Assembly: GCA_958295685.1 (NCBI GenBank)
Contig: OY282365.1
Span: 682,001 to 746,000, forward strand
Length of the DNA: 64,000 nucleotides
Direction: 5' to 3'
Source of the DNA: an uncultured Dehalococcoidia bacterium
Lineage (GTDB): Bacteria > Chloroflexota > Dehalococcoidia > Lucifugimonadales > CATQGZ01
The notes under the pieces were generated by a model that saw only the letters and a list, made by a program, of their open reading frames with translations, made no database searches and was not told the origin of the DNA. Shown in pieces: positions 8,054-19,371 of the stretch. Position 1 is the stretch's first letter, and each line of letters starts with the position of its first letter. The position numbers were made by a program, and so were the translations under genes.

Positions 8054-8986
8054 ATGAGAAGAAAGGTGACGATTGTGGGGGCCGGGAACGTCGGGGCCAC
8101 CGCGGCCCAGCGTGTCTTCGACAGCGGCCTCGCGGACATAGTCCTGGTGGACATAGTCGAGGGCCTGCCCCAGGGGAAGGCCCTCGACATGCTCGAAGCC
8201 GGCCCGGTTACCGGCTCCGACTCCAGGATAGTGGGTTCCAACGACTACGAGGAGACCGAAGGCTCCGACGTCGTGGTGGTCACCTCCGGCCTGCCGCGCA
8301 AGCCGGGGATGAGCCGCGACGACCTCCTGCTCACCAACATGAAGATCGTCACCGGCGTCGTCCGGGAAACGGTGCGCCGCTCCCCGAACTGCGTCCTGAT
8401 CATCGTCACCAACCCCCTGGACGCAATGGCCCAGCGCGCCCTCGAAGTCAGCGGCCTTCCCAGCCGACGAGTCGTCGGGATGGCGGGCATACTCGACACC
8501 GCGCGGTTCAGGTCCTTCCTTGCGGCCGAGATGAACGTATCCGTGAACTCCGTCTCGGCCTTCGTCCTGGGCGGTCACGGCGACACCATGGTCCCGATCG
8601 TGGGCGGCACGACGGTGGGCAGCACGCCCATCTCGAAGCTGCTCCCGGCATCGCGCATCGAAGAGATAGTCCAGCGAACCCGCGACGGCGGAGCGGAGAT
8701 CGTCAATCTCCTGAAGACGGGCAGCGCCTACTACGCGCCCTCCGCCGCAATCGCCCAGATGGTCGAGGCCATCCTCCTCGACAAGCGCGAGATACTGCCG
8801 TGCACCGCCTACCTCGAAGGCCAGTACGGCCTGAACGGCATATACGTCGGCGTCCCAGTGAAGCTCGGCGCGGGCGGCGTCGAAGAGATCATCGAGTTCG
8901 ACCTCACCGAAGAAGAGGCCGCGCAGCTGAAGGAGTCGGCCGCCGCCGTCGAGGAGCTCCTCGACGTGATGAAGGCGTCCGGCTGA
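8054..8986 (+). CDS. mdh: Malate dehydrogenase
   Basis: A 310-residue LDH-like malate dehydrogenase, oxidising malate to oxaloacetate with NAD. It has the dinucleotide motif GAGNVG (9-14), Asp33 at the position favouring NAD, substrate arginines in PRKPGMSRDD (82 and 88), Asp148 and Arg151 in ILDTARFR, and catalytic His175 in LGGHGDTMVP. GGAG lies upstream of the ATG. It follows icd and the PHA-type gene on the same strand. Confidence 0.95.
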   Translation: MRRKVTIVGAGNVGATAAQRVFDSGLADIVLVDIVEGLPQGKALDMLEAGPVTGSDSRIVGSNDYEETEGSDVVVVTSGLPRKPGMSRDDLLLTNMKIVTGVVRETVRRSPNCVLIIVTNPLDAMAQRALEVSGLPSRRVVGMAGILDTARFRSFLAAEMNVSVNSVSAFVLGGHGDTMVPIVGGTTVGSTPISKLLPASRIEEIVQRTRDGGAEIVNLLKTGSAYYAPSAAIAQMVEAILLDKREILPCTAYLEGQYGLNGIYVGVPVKLGAGGVEEIIEFDLTEEEAAQLKESAAAVEELLDVMKASG

Positions 8987-9002
8987 CCATGGAGCGGATC
9001 GG

Positions 9003-10058
9003 TTGACGTCGGCTGCCGCCGTAGACATGAGGCCCATCGAGTGGGCCGATGGCAGGGTCAGGCTGCTCGACCAGACCCTCCTGCCGCACAGGGAGGTCTG
9101 GATCGAGTTGGACGGCTGCGGGAAGGTGGTCGACGCGATCCGGCAGATGCGTATTCGCGGCGCGCCCGCCATAGGAGTCGCGGGCGCATACGCCGTGGCT
9201 CTCGCGGCAGCCGAACTGGTCGAAGACCCCCAGTTCATCGCCGCCCTGGAGAAGGCGGCAGCCGAAGTCCGCAACGCCAGACCCACCGGCGCGAACTTGG
9301 CCCAAGCCGTGGACCGGATGTTGGAAGAAGCCCGCCGGGCCTCCTCTCCAGCCGCCGCCCTGGAGGCCCTGATAGCCGAGGCGCAGGCCATTCAGGACGA
9401 GGACGAGTCGGCGAACAGGGCCATCGGCAGGCACGGCGCGGCTCTCCTGCCCCAGGGCTGCGTGGCGCTCACCCACTGCAACACGGGGGCGCTTGCCACC
9501 GGAGGCTTCGGCACGGCCCTCGGGGTGATCGTGACGGCTTGGCGGGACGGGCGGGTCGCCCGAGTCCTGGCGACCGAGACCAGGCCGTTCCTGCAGGGCG
9601 CCAGGCTCACGGCCTGGGAGCTGGCGCGGGCGGGCGTCGAAGCATCCCTGATAGCAGACTCGGCGGCAGGCCACGTGATGCGGACCGGCCAGGTCCACGC
9701 CGTCCTGACCGGGGCCGACCGGATAGCCGCCAACGGCGACGTCGCCAACAAGATAGGCACCTACTCGCTCGCGGTGCTCGCCAGGGAGAACGGCATCCCC
9801 TTCTACGTCGCCGCCCCTACCACCACGCTCGACCCGAGCATCGCGTCAGGTCGGGAGATAGTCATAGAGCACAGACCGCCGGAGGAGGTGACCGACTTCA
9901 ACGGTGAGAGGGTCGCCGCCCCCGGCATCGACGCCCTCAACCCTGCCTTCGACGTCACGCCCCACGAGTACGTGACCGCCATCGTCACCGAGCGCGGCGT
10001 CGTCCGTGAACCATACACCGACGGCCTGCGCCGCATCACGGAGGACGAACGTGGATAG
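9003..10058 (+). CDS. mtnA: S-methyl-5-thioribose-1-phosphate isomerase
   Basis: A 351-residue eIF2B-like isomerase converting methylthioribose-1-phosphate to the ribulose form in methionine salvage. Catalytic Cys159 (THCNTGALATGGFGTALG) and Asp239 (TGADRIAANGDVANKIG) are present, and the IRGAPAIGVAGA motif is intact. The TTG start at 9003 has GGAG about 10 bases upstream; an ATG at 9027 is the alternative. Its end overlaps mtnP by eight bases, showing translational coupling. Confidence 0.95.
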   Translation: MTSAAAVDMRPIEWADGRVRLLDQTLLPHREVWIELDGCGKVVDAIRQMRIRGAPAIGVAGAYAVALAAAELVEDPQFIAALEKAAAEVRNARPTGANLAQAVDRMLEEARRASSPAAALEALIAEAQAIQDEDESANRAIGRHGAALLPQGCVALTHCNTGALATGGFGTALGVIVTAWRDGRVARVLATETRPFLQGARLTAWELARAGVEASLIADSAAGHVMRTGQVHAVLTGADRIAANGDVANKIGTYSLAVLARENGIPFYVAAPTTTLDPSIASGREIVIEHRPPEEVTDFNGERVAAPGIDALNPAFDVTPHEYVTAIVTERGVVREPYTDGLRRITEDERG

Positions 10059-10929
10059 CAGATTGTCTGACCGCCAACCAAGGCTCGCCTTCATAGGCGG
10101 CTCCGGCCTGTACGACGTGGACGACCTCGACGACCGAGAGGAGGTGGAGATCGACACGCCGTTCGGGAAGCCGAGCGACCGGATCGTTCTGGGAAGCCTC
10201 GAAGGAATCGAGCTTGCCTTCCTGCCCAGACACGGCCGCGGACACCGCGTCTCCCCCACCGAGCTGCCGGCGCGGGCCAACGTGTTCGCGCTCAAGACGC
10301 TCGGCGTGGAGCGTATCGTCTCCGTCAGCGCCGTCGGCAGCCTGAAGGAAGACGTCCACCCGCTGGACGTGGTCGTCCCCGACCAGCTCATCGACAGGAC
10401 CCGGGGCCGGCCGAGCACCTTCTTCGGCGGGGGCGTCGTGGCGCACGTAGCCCTCGCCGACCCGTACTGCCCCGTCCTCACTCGCCAGCTGTCCGACGCA
10501 GGCAGGAGGACGGGTCTGAAGACGCACGAGGGCGGGACCTGCGTGGTCATAGAAGGCCCTCAGTTCTCCACCAGGGCGGAGTCCGAGCTGTACCGCTCGT
10601 GGGGTGCGAGCATAATCGGCATGACGGCGCTCCCGGAGGCGCGGCTCGCCCGCGAGGCCGAGATATGCTACGCCACCATGGCGCTCGTCACCGACTACGA
10701 CTGCTGGCACGAGGCGGAAGAGCCTGTCACGGTCGAGATGGTCGTTCGGAACCTGCTGGAGAACGTCGCGAGCGCGCGCGGCGTGATCAAACGGCTTGTG
10801 CCCACCGTCCCGGAGTCGCGCGATTGCCCTTGCGCCGCGGCGCTTGAGAACGCGATAATCACGTCGCCGGATCTGGTGCCGCCGGACGTAAGGAGCAGGC
10901 TCGCCCCCATAGTAGGCAAGTACCTCTGA
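10051..10929 (+). CDS. mtnP: S-methyl-5'-thioadenosine phosphorylase
   Basis: A 292-residue purine-nucleoside-phosphorylase-fold enzyme that splits methylthioadenosine into adenine and methylthioribose-1-phosphate, the substrate of the preceding mtnA. FIGGSGLYDVDDL opens the protein; STRAESELYRSWGA and GMTALPEARLAREAEICY fit MTA phosphorylase, and the Asp in VTDYDCWHE fits adenine-type purine recognition. The GTG at 10051 is chosen because GGAGG lies eight bases upstream; an upstream in-frame ATG lies inside mtnA. Confidence 0.93.
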   Translation: MDSRLSDRQPRLAFIGGSGLYDVDDLDDREEVEIDTPFGKPSDRIVLGSLEGIELAFLPRHGRGHRVSPTELPARANVFALKTLGVERIVSVSAVGSLKEDVHPLDVVVPDQLIDRTRGRPSTFFGGGVVAHVALADPYCPVLTRQLSDAGRRTGLKTHEGGTCVVIEGPQFSTRAESELYRSWGASIIGMTALPEARLAREAEICYATMALVTDYDCWHEAEEPVTVEMVVRNLLENVASARGVIKRLVPTVPESRDCPCAAALENAIITSPDLVPPDVRSRLAPIVGKYL

Positions 10930-11003
10930 CGGCCCGGCCGACCCGCTTCGATACCGGCGGAGATGACCACCGCCCAACCACCACTTGAGAGGAGACCGAA
11001 CTG

Positions 11004-11357
11004 ATGGCGAGACAGGAGCCCGGTGAGCCTTACTACCGCATAGGCTCGGATGAAGCGGCGGCGCGTTTCGGCGACCCTGACGTCCTGTTCGTGGACGTCC
11101 GCAGGCTGGACGAGTACACGGAGGGGCACGTCAGCGGCGCCCTGTTCATCACCGTCGACGACCTGCTGGCGCGTATAGACGAGCTACCCCAGGACAAGAC
11201 CCTGATGTTCATATGCGCCCAGGGCGTCCGCAGCGGCCTCGCGTGCGAGATGGCAGCCGCTATGGGGTTCGATTCGGAGAAGCTGTACAATATAGAGGAT
11301 GGAACCCCTGCCTGGATTCAGAAAGGGCATCCGGCCAGCTACGGCTCCGACTCATGA
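11004..11357 (+). CDS. Rhodanese-like sulfurtransferase
   Basis: A 117-residue single-domain rhodanese. The N-terminal VLFVDVRRLDEYTEGHVSGA and the active loop C71-AQGVRS (CxxGxRS) match the sulfur-carrying cysteine site. It lies in the methionine-salvage block, 74 bases after mtnP, so sulfur transfer linked to that pathway is plausible but unproven. Confidence 0.88.
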   Translation: MARQEPGEPYYRIGSDEAAARFGDPDVLFVDVRRLDEYTEGHVSGALFITVDDLLARIDELPQDKTLMFICAQGVRSGLACEMAAAMGFDSEKLYNIEDGTPAWIQKGHPASYGSDS

Positions 11358-11428
11358 TGCTGCCCGCTGAGGGTCTTGTCCCTCCTATCGACGGGTAACA
11401 GATAAAAGGCCGGTCTGAGGACGATCAC

Positions 11429-12397
11429 GTGTCAGTGCTTGTTGTGGGCACCGTGGCCTACGATACCGTAAAGACCCCTGCGGGCAGCCGCAGCGGCGTC
11501 CTCGGGGGTTCGGCCGCCTTCTTCTCCATAGCCGGGAGCTACTTCGTCCCGATCAGCCTCGTCGCCGTCGTCGGCGACGACTTCCTGGACGAACACCTCC
11601 GTCTCCTGAAGTCGCACGGCGTCGACACGTCGGGCCTCGAACGCTCCGCGGGTGAGTCCTTCCGATGGTCGGGCGTCTACTCGTCCGAGGACGTCAACAT
11701 GAGGGAGACCCTGGACACCCGGCTCAACGTGTTCGCGGAATTCTCGCCGACCCTCGACCCCGAGCACAGGACGATGCCATACCTGTTCCTGGCCAACATG
11801 GACCCCGCCCTCCAGAGCAGCGTCCTGGACCAGATGGCCGCAAGGCCGAAGCTGGTGGCTCTCGATACGATGAACATCTGGATAGACGGCAGCCGGGAGG
11901 CCCTGGAGGAGACGATCAAGTCCGTCGACCTGGTCTTCATGGACGAGGGCGAGGCGCGCAGCTTCTCGCGCGAGCGCAGCGTCGTGTCTGCCGCCGACCG
12001 GATCCTCGACATGGGCCCCTCCACCGTCGTCGTGAAACGCGGCGAGCACGGCGCGCTCGTGCGCCGGGCGGGAACCGCCTTCTCCGTCCCCGCCTTCCCG
12101 CTCGAACACGTGGTGGACCCAACCGGCGCGGGCGACTCATTCGCAGGAGGATTCATCGGATACCTGGCCGCAAGCGGAGACCTGAGCGACGAAGGCTTCA
12201 GGCGCGCGGCCATCCTCGGCTCCGTCATAGGCTCGTTTACCGTCGAGAGCTTCAGCGTAGACCGCCTGCACACTCTCACCCCCCCGGAGATCGAAGAGCG
12301 GTTCAGGGCCCTCACGAATCTGATAAGGTTCGAGCCGCTGAGAGACCGCGAATCGCTGCCGTGGCGCGAAACCACCCGACAGAAATCAGGAGGCTGA
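11429..12397 (+). CDS. PfkB-family sugar/nucleoside kinase
   Basis: A 322-residue ribokinase-fold kinase. It has an N-terminal GGSAAFFSIAG sugar-binding segment and the anion-hole motif DPTGAGDSFAGG with catalytic Asp236. It starts at GTG 11429 with TGAGGA upstream and ends one base before the ahcY start. In this block (mtnA, mtnP, rhodanese, ahcY, metK) phosphorylation of adenosine released by AhcY would fit, but ribose-like substrates cannot be excluded. Confidence 0.85.
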   Translation: MSVLVVGTVAYDTVKTPAGSRSGVLGGSAAFFSIAGSYFVPISLVAVVGDDFLDEHLRLLKSHGVDTSGLERSAGESFRWSGVYSSEDVNMRETLDTRLNVFAEFSPTLDPEHRTMPYLFLANMDPALQSSVLDQMAARPKLVALDTMNIWIDGSREALEETIKSVDLVFMDEGEARSFSRERSVVSAADRILDMGPSTVVVKRGEHGALVRRAGTAFSVPAFPLEHVVDPTGAGDSFAGGFIGYLAASGDLSDEGFRRAAILGSVIGSFTVESFSVDRLHTLTPPEIEERFRALTNLIRFEPLRDRESLPWRETTRQKSGG

Positions 12398-12398
12398 T

Positions 12399-13670
<1,272 letters not shown>

Positions 13671-13714
13671 GACCGGACCGATCAAACAAATCATAACCAA
13701 CAACGAGGTCAAAC

Positions 13715-14968
13715 ATGCCATACAGCTTCTCCGACTCGCCATCCTACCTGTTCACGTCCGAGTCGGTCACGGAAGGCCACCCCGACAAGCTCTGCGACCA
13801 GATCTCGGACGCCATCCTGGATGCGTTCCTGAGCATCGACCCGATGGCGCGCGTGGCCTGTGAGGTGTGCGTCACCACCGGCCTGGTCGTGGTCATGGGA
13901 GAGATCACGCTGACCAAGGGCTACGTCGACATCCCCACCGTAGCACGCCGCGCCATCAGGGAGGCCGGCTACGAAGACGCCGGGTTCGGCTTCGACCACC
14001 AGTCCTGCGGCATCGTCGTAGCGGTCCACGAGCAGTCACACGACATAGCCGCCGGCGTGGACACGGCCCTGGAGATCAGAGGAGAGGAGAGCCCCGACGG
14101 CAACGGCGAGGACGTCGAGTCCCTCGGCGCGGGAGACCAGGGAATGATGGTCGGCTTCGCCTGCAACGAGACGCCCGAACTGATGCCCCTGCCGATCGCC
14201 CTGTCGCACCGCATATGCCTCCGTATGGCGGAGGTCCGAAAGGAGCGGTATCTCCCATATCTCCGACCCGACGGCAAGTCCCAGGTAACGGTGGAGTACG
14301 AGTTCGGCCTGCCCAAGAGAATCCACACGGTCGTCATGAGCTCCCAGCACGATCACGAGGTCAGCCAGTCCGTCCTAGAGCGCGACCTCGTAGACCACGT
14401 TGCCAAGGAGGTGATCCCGCACGAGCTGCTGGACAGAAACACCAGGTTCGTCGTCAACCCGTCGGGCCGCTTCGTCATCGGCGGGCCGGTCGGCGACACG
14501 GGGCTGACCGGACGCAAGATCCTCGTCGATACCTACGGAGGATTCGCAAGGCACGGAGGCGGCGCCTTCTCCGGCAAAGACCCCACCAAGGTAGACAGGT
14601 CGGCCGCCTATGCCGCCAGATACGTCGCCAAGAACCTGGTCGCCGCGGGAGTCGCCGACCGCCTCGAAATACAGGTCTCCTACGCCATAGCCGTGGCCAA
14701 GCCCATCTCGATCTCGGTCGAGACGTTCGGCACGGGCAAGGTGCCGGACACCAAAATCGTCGACCTCATCGACCGCAACTTCGACCTGCGGCCCGGCGCC
14801 ATCATTCGAGACCTGGACCTCCGAAGACCGATCTACCACCAGACCGCCGCATACGGACACTTCGGCCGACAGGACGTCGACCTCCCCTGGGAACGAACCG
14901 ACAGAGCCGCCGCGCTCCGGCGAGAGGCATTCATCGGCGCCGTCGACGCGGCCGACACGCCCGCTTGA
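13715..14968 (+). CDS. metK: S-adenosylmethionine synthetase
   Basis: A 417-residue methionine adenosyltransferase. Marked stretches are FTSESVTEGHPDKLCDQISDA at the N-terminus, GAGDQGMMVGFA, and the ATP-binding GGAFSGKDPTKVDRSAAY. It makes SAM from methionine and ATP in the cytoplasm. The 44-base gap from ahcY leaves no room for a SAM riboswitch. Phosphohexomutase follows after 19 bases. Confidence 0.96.
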   Translation: MPYSFSDSPSYLFTSESVTEGHPDKLCDQISDAILDAFLSIDPMARVACEVCVTTGLVVVMGEITLTKGYVDIPTVARRAIREAGYEDAGFGFDHQSCGIVVAVHEQSHDIAAGVDTALEIRGEESPDGNGEDVESLGAGDQGMMVGFACNETPELMPLPIALSHRICLRMAEVRKERYLPYLRPDGKSQVTVEYEFGLPKRIHTVVMSSQHDHEVSQSVLERDLVDHVAKEVIPHELLDRNTRFVVNPSGRFVIGGPVGDTGLTGRKILVDTYGGFARHGGGAFSGKDPTKVDRSAAYAARYVAKNLVAAGVADRLEIQVSYAIAVAKPISISVETFGTGKVPDTKIVDLIDRNFDLRPGAIIRDLDLRRPIYHQTAAYGHFGRQDVDLPWERTDRAAALRREAFIGAVDAADTPA

Positions 14969-14987
14969 ACGGCTCGCCTGAAAGCGT

Positions 14988-16406
14988 ATGGGAATAACCT
15001 TCGGAACCGACGGCTGGCGGGGCATCATAGCCGAAGACTTCACCTTCGCCAACGTCAGGCTCTGCGCCCAGGGCGTCGTCGACCTCCTCAGAAACCAGGG
15101 AATCCACCAACGCGGCCTCGTCATAGGCTACGACACCCGCTTCGGCTCGGAGCGCTTCGCCGAGGCCGTCGCATCCGTCGCCGCCGGCAACCTGACCCCC
15201 TCCACACTGTGTGACCGGCCCGCTCCGACCCCCGCAATCACCCACAACCTGGTCGCCCTCGACGCCGCGGCAGGCGTCGTCATCACCGCCAGCCACAACG
15301 CCGCCGAGTGGAACGGCTTCAAGTACAAGCCATACTACGGCGGCAGCGCCACCGACGAGGTGATCGGGCAGCTCGAACGCCGAATCGCCGCCGCCGGGTC
15401 GAGAGACCCGCTCTCCATGCCACTGGAAGAGGGGAAACGCAAGGGGCTGATCGACCACCTCGACCCGGAGCCGAGCTACCTCGGGCACATATCGGGCATG
15501 GTCTCCCTCGACCGCATCCGCTCGTCAGGTATTCAGGTCGTGGCCGACCCCATGCACGGCGCGGGAGTAGGCTACTTCGGCAAACTCCTGTCCGGCGGCG
15601 GCGCGTCCGTCTCCGAGATCAGGTCCGCACGCAACCCGGCGTTCCCGGGCATGTCCCAGCCCGAGCCGATAGCCCGAAACCTCAAACCCCTGATCACCGC
15701 GGTCCGCCGCCGCCGGGCCGACGTCGGTCTCGCCACGGACGGCGACGCAGACAGGCTCGGCCTCGTCGATGAGACAGGGCGCTGCGTCACCACTCTGCAG
15801 GCCTTCGCCCTCCTGTGCATGCACCAGCTCGACGTACTCGGGAACAGAGGCCCCATCGTTCGCTCGATCACCATGACCAGCATGGTAGACCGGCTCGCAG
15901 AGATGCACGACGTCCCAGTCTTCGAAGCCCCGGTCGGATTCAAGCACATTGCACCCGTCATGATCCGGGAAGAGGCCCTGATCGCCGGCGAGGAGAGCGG
16001 AGGATACGCCTTCCGCGGCAGCGTCCCGGAGCGGGACGGCATCCTGAGCGGCCTCATGATACTCGACCTGATGGTGAAGACCGGAAAGTCCGTCTCAGAG
16101 CTGCTCCAATCCCTGGAAGACAAGGTGGGTCCGCACCACTACGACAGACTCGACCTGACCCTGGACAGGACTCGGCGAATCGCCGCCCTCGCCGGACTCT
16201 CCGCCGCCAGGCCCGCCACTCTGGGCGGCAAGCGGGTCGAGAGCGTCGACACCCAGGACGGCTTCCGCTTCGCCCTCGAAGACGGCTACTGGGCCATGGC
16301 CCGCTTCTCGGGAACCGAGCCACTCCTCCGCATCTACGCCGAGGCCGAGTCGCCCGAAGCCGTGGCCCGACTCCTGAACGACGTGAGCGCCCTCGCCGCA
16401 GTGTAG
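14988..16406 (+). CDS. Phosphoglucomutase/phosphomannomutase family protein
   Basis: A 472-residue alpha-D-phosphohexomutase with four domains. Phosphoserine Ser102 is in TASHNAAEWNG, the metal loop is ATDGDADRLG, the sugar loop is GEESGGYAFRG, and the phosphate loop near the C-terminus is RFSGTEPLLRIYAE. It opens with FGTDGWRG as the family does. It interconverts hexose-1- and 6-phosphates; glucose, mannose or glucosamine forms cannot be told apart here. Confidence 0.92.
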   Translation: MGITFGTDGWRGIIAEDFTFANVRLCAQGVVDLLRNQGIHQRGLVIGYDTRFGSERFAEAVASVAAGNLTPSTLCDRPAPTPAITHNLVALDAAAGVVITASHNAAEWNGFKYKPYYGGSATDEVIGQLERRIAAAGSRDPLSMPLEEGKRKGLIDHLDPEPSYLGHISGMVSLDRIRSSGIQVVADPMHGAGVGYFGKLLSGGGASVSEIRSARNPAFPGMSQPEPIARNLKPLITAVRRRRADVGLATDGDADRLGLVDETGRCVTTLQAFALLCMHQLDVLGNRGPIVRSITMTSMVDRLAEMHDVPVFEAPVGFKHIAPVMIREEALIAGEESGGYAFRGSVPERDGILSGLMILDLMVKTGKSVSELLQSLEDKVGPHHYDRLDLTLDRTRRIAALAGLSAARPATLGGKRVESVDTQDGFRFALEDGYWAMARFSGTEPLLRIYAEAESPEAVARLLNDVSALAAV

Positions 16407-16511
16407 CCCCACGCCTCATCGGCGGAAGACCCGCGCCCGCCGACTCACCTGGCCGGGCCGCTCGGCGAAATGTTCCCGGATCGCCATAACCACCCCCTGA
16501 GGCCGATTCTG

Positions 16512-16517
16512 TATAAT
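16512..16517 (+). promoter_or_regulatory. Minus-10 box before polA
   Basis: A perfect TATAAT 32 bases before the polA ATG. No good minus-35 match is seen 16-18 bases upstream, so the promoter may rely on an activator or be weak. Confidence 0.4.
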
Positions 16518-16548
16518 CGTGCCCATCCCCCCGCGACGGAGGCCCGCC

Positions 16549-19329
16549 ATGGGCACAACGCCCATGTTCGACGAGAAACCCCTGCTGATCCTGATGGACG
16601 GCCACGCCCTCATCCACAGAGCCTGGCACGCCATCCGCGAACCCCTCAGCGTCAGCGCCACCGGGGAAGAGGTGCGCGCCGTGTACGGCTTCCTCAACAC
16701 CTTCCTGCGAACCCTGTCCGACTGGAACCCGACGCACGTCGCCATGACGTTCGACCTTCCCGGCCCCACCTTCCGGCACCGCCAGTTCGACGCCTACAAG
16801 GCCCACAGGCCGCCCACGCCGCCGGAGCTCCGTCCTCAATTCGACCGCATCCGGCAGATGATGAACGCCTTCAGAATCCCCGTCTACGAAAGCGACGGGT
16901 ACGAGGCCGACGACATCCTCGGCACGCTCGGACGCCAGGCGGCAGACAAACATATCGACACCGTCATCCTCACCGGCGACACCGACACACTCCAACTCGT
17001 CAGCCCCTGGGTCAAAGTGCTCCTCAGCTCCGGCGCGCAGAAGCGGGCCCTCTACGACGAGGCCGCGGTCAGGAAGCGCTACGGCGGACTCGGCCCCGAG
17101 TCCATCCCGGACCTGAAGGCCCTCGAGGGCGACTCCTCAGACAACGTCCCAGGCGTCCCAGGCGTTGGGAGCAAGACGGCCATGCGCCTGATCTCGACCT
17201 ACGGCAGCATAGAGCGCCTCCTGGAGCGCGTCGACGAGGTCACCCCTGCGCGAGTGCGGCAGGCCCTCATGGACAACAGCGAACAGACTCTCCTCGGCAA
17301 ATCTCTCGTCACAATCGTCCGCGACGCCCCCGTCGAGCTGCAACTCGACAGTGCCAAATTCTGGCAGTACGACAGGGCCGAAGTGGTCGAGTTCGTGCGG
17401 ACGCTGGAGTTCTTCAGCACAGTCGCCCGCATACCCACCCCGCGCTCCGAAGGCCCGGACCGGCAGGGCCAGCTTCTCATGGACACGGAGGCGGCTGCCA
17501 CCCAGGTCACGGTGGCAGACTCGGAAGAAGCCCTCGACAGGCTGATCCGTGAGCTAGAGACCGCGGACGGCTTCGCCCTCAACGTCCTGACCACGACCGG
17601 CGGCCCCATCGCCTCCCAGGTCGTCGGCCTCGCCTTCGCAGCCTCGGAAGGCAGGGCAGCCTACGTCCCCGTCGGACACCAAGAGGGCCAACGGACGCCG
17701 GGCGACCTCGCGCTCAACCGCCTCGCCCCGATCCTCGGCAGTGAGTCCCGGCCCAAGACGATGCACAACGCCAACCCCGGCGCGACAGCCCTCGCCGGCC
17801 GCGGCCTCGAAGTCCGAGGCGTCGACTTCGACACCATGCTCGCCGCGCACGTCAGCGGCAGGAAGGCGCTGACCATACAGGCCCTCGCCCTGGAGTCGCT
17901 CCAGCACGAGCTCCCGCCCCTCACCGAACTCATCGGCACGGGCCGCAAGCGCCTCGACGTGTCACAGGTCCCCGTCGAGAGCGCGGCGGCATACGCCGGA
18001 ACGGAGGCCGATCACACCCTGCGGCTCAGGCGCAGACTCGAAGAAGAGCTGAGTGAAAAGGGACTCGCGGAAACCTTCGACAGCCTGGAGATGAGGCTAG
18101 TACCCGTCCTCGTAAAAATGCAGCGAGGCGGGGTCTCCATAGACGTCGACATGCTCCAGGACATGTCCGCCGAGCTCGCCGCCCGCCTCTCGGAGATCGA
18201 GTCGTCCATGTACGCGCTGGTCGGACACGAATTCAACCTCAACTCGTCCCAGCAGCTCGCAGGCGTGCTCTTCGACGAACTGAAGCTCCCACCCACCAAA
18301 CGCACCAAGACCGGCCACTCCACCGACGCCGCGTCTCTGGACGAACTGCGCCGGACCCTCGACCAAGGGGTGGTCGAGGGCGTGGACCCCAAGTCCTACG
18401 ACGTGCTCGGACAGATCCTCGACTACAGGCAGGTCTCCAAGATCAAGTCCACCTATGTCGACGCGCTCCCCGCTCTGGTCGACCCGCGCACCGGACGCAT
18501 TCACACCACCTACAACCAGACCGGTTCCGCCACCGGCCGCGTCTCCAGCAACGACCCCAACGTCCAGAACATCCCCGTCCGCACCGAACTCGGACGAAGG
18601 GTGCGCCGAGCCTTCGTCGCGCGCAGCGCGCCCGAATGGACACTCCTCGGCGCAGACTACTCCCAGATCGAACTCCGAATCCTCGCCCACGTCTCCGAAG
18701 ACCCCCAGCTCATCGAGGCATTCCGGCGGCGTGAAGACATCCACGCCGCCACCGCGTCATCCGTCTACGACGTCCACATCTCCGACGTGACCGACGAAAT
18801 GAGGCGCATAGCCAAGATAATGAACTTCGGTGTGCTCTACGGCCTCAGCCCGTTCGGCATCAGCCGCCAGACCGACCTGTCCGCCGACGAAGGAGCCGCC
18901 TTCATTGGCACCTACTTCAGCAAGTACCCGGGCATCCACGACTACGTAGAGTCCACCAAGGAGAGGGTCCGGGAGCAGGGATACGTCGAGACCCTCATGG
19001 GCCGCAGAAGATACATCCCCGAGATCCGGTCCCGAAGCTACACCGTCCGGTCCGCAGGTGAGCGCATGGCCATAAACATGCCCATCCAGGGCACCGCCGC
19101 CGACGTCATCAAGATCGCCATGGTCCGAATCCAGGACCGAATCGACGCCGACGGGCTCCGCTCGATGATGACCCTCCAGGTGCACGACGAACTCATCTTC
19201 GAGACCCCCGGAGACGAGTTGGACGAGATGCGCCGTCTCGTCCTCGACCTGATGCCCTCCGCTATGAACCTGTCCGTGCCACTCGAAGTCGAACTCAAGA
19301 CCGGCCACAACTGGGACGAAATGGAATAA
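16549..19329 (+). CDS. polA: DNA polymerase I
   Basis: A 926-residue family A polymerase for Okazaki-fragment processing and repair. The 5'-3' exonuclease domain is at about 1-300 (SDGYEADDILGTL, TGDTDTLQL, PGVPGVGSKTA). A middle exonuclease-like domain is at about 310-500 but lacks the DxE motif I: the aligned position reads FALNVLTT. The polymerase domain has motif A (ADYSQIELRILAH), motif B (RRIAKIMNFGVLYG) and motif C (QVHDELIFE). Proofreading is therefore probably absent, as in Taq-type enzymes. The ATG at 16549 has GGAGG upstream; a GTG at 16519 lies too close to the minus-10 box. Confidence 0.95.
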   Translation: MGTTPMFDEKPLLILMDGHALIHRAWHAIREPLSVSATGEEVRAVYGFLNTFLRTLSDWNPTHVAMTFDLPGPTFRHRQFDAYKAHRPPTPPELRPQFDRIRQMMNAFRIPVYESDGYEADDILGTLGRQAADKHIDTVILTGDTDTLQLVSPWVKVLLSSGAQKRALYDEAAVRKRYGGLGPESIPDLKALEGDSSDNVPGVPGVGSKTAMRLISTYGSIERLLERVDEVTPARVRQALMDNSEQTLLGKSLVTIVRDAPVELQLDSAKFWQYDRAEVVEFVRTLEFFSTVARIPTPRSEGPDRQGQLLMDTEAAATQVTVADSEEALDRLIRELETADGFALNVLTTTGGPIASQVVGLAFAASEGRAAYVPVGHQEGQRTPGDLALNRLAPILGSESRPKTMHNANPGATALAGRGLEVRGVDFDTMLAAHVSGRKALTIQALALESLQHELPPLTELIGTGRKRLDVSQVPVESAAAYAGTEADHTLRLRRRLEEELSEKGLAETFDSLEMRLVPVLVKMQRGGVSIDVDMLQDMSAELAARLSEIESSMYALVGHEFNLNSSQQLAGVLFDELKLPPTKRTKTGHSTDAASLDELRRTLDQGVVEGVDPKSYDVLGQILDYRQVSKIKSTYVDALPALVDPRTGRIHTTYNQTGSATGRVSSNDPNVQNIPVRTELGRRVRRAFVARSAPEWTLLGADYSQIELRILAHVSEDPQLIEAFRRREDIHAATASSVYDVHISDVTDEMRRIAKIMNFGVLYGLSPFGISRQTDLSADEGAAFIGTYFSKYPGIHDYVESTKERVREQGYVETLMGRRRYIPEIRSRSYTVRSAGERMAINMPIQGTAADVIKIAMVRIQDRIDADGLRSMMTLQVHDELIFETPGDELDEMRRLVLDLMPSAMNLSVPLEVELKTGHNWDEME

Positions 19330-19371
19330 GGAGCGGATCCGCCCACGGTCAACTCCCATCTCGGCATCCCG

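Noticed and set aside
13671..13714. SAM riboswitch before metK
   Set aside because: Only 44 bases separate ahcY from metK, too short for any known SAM riboswitch.
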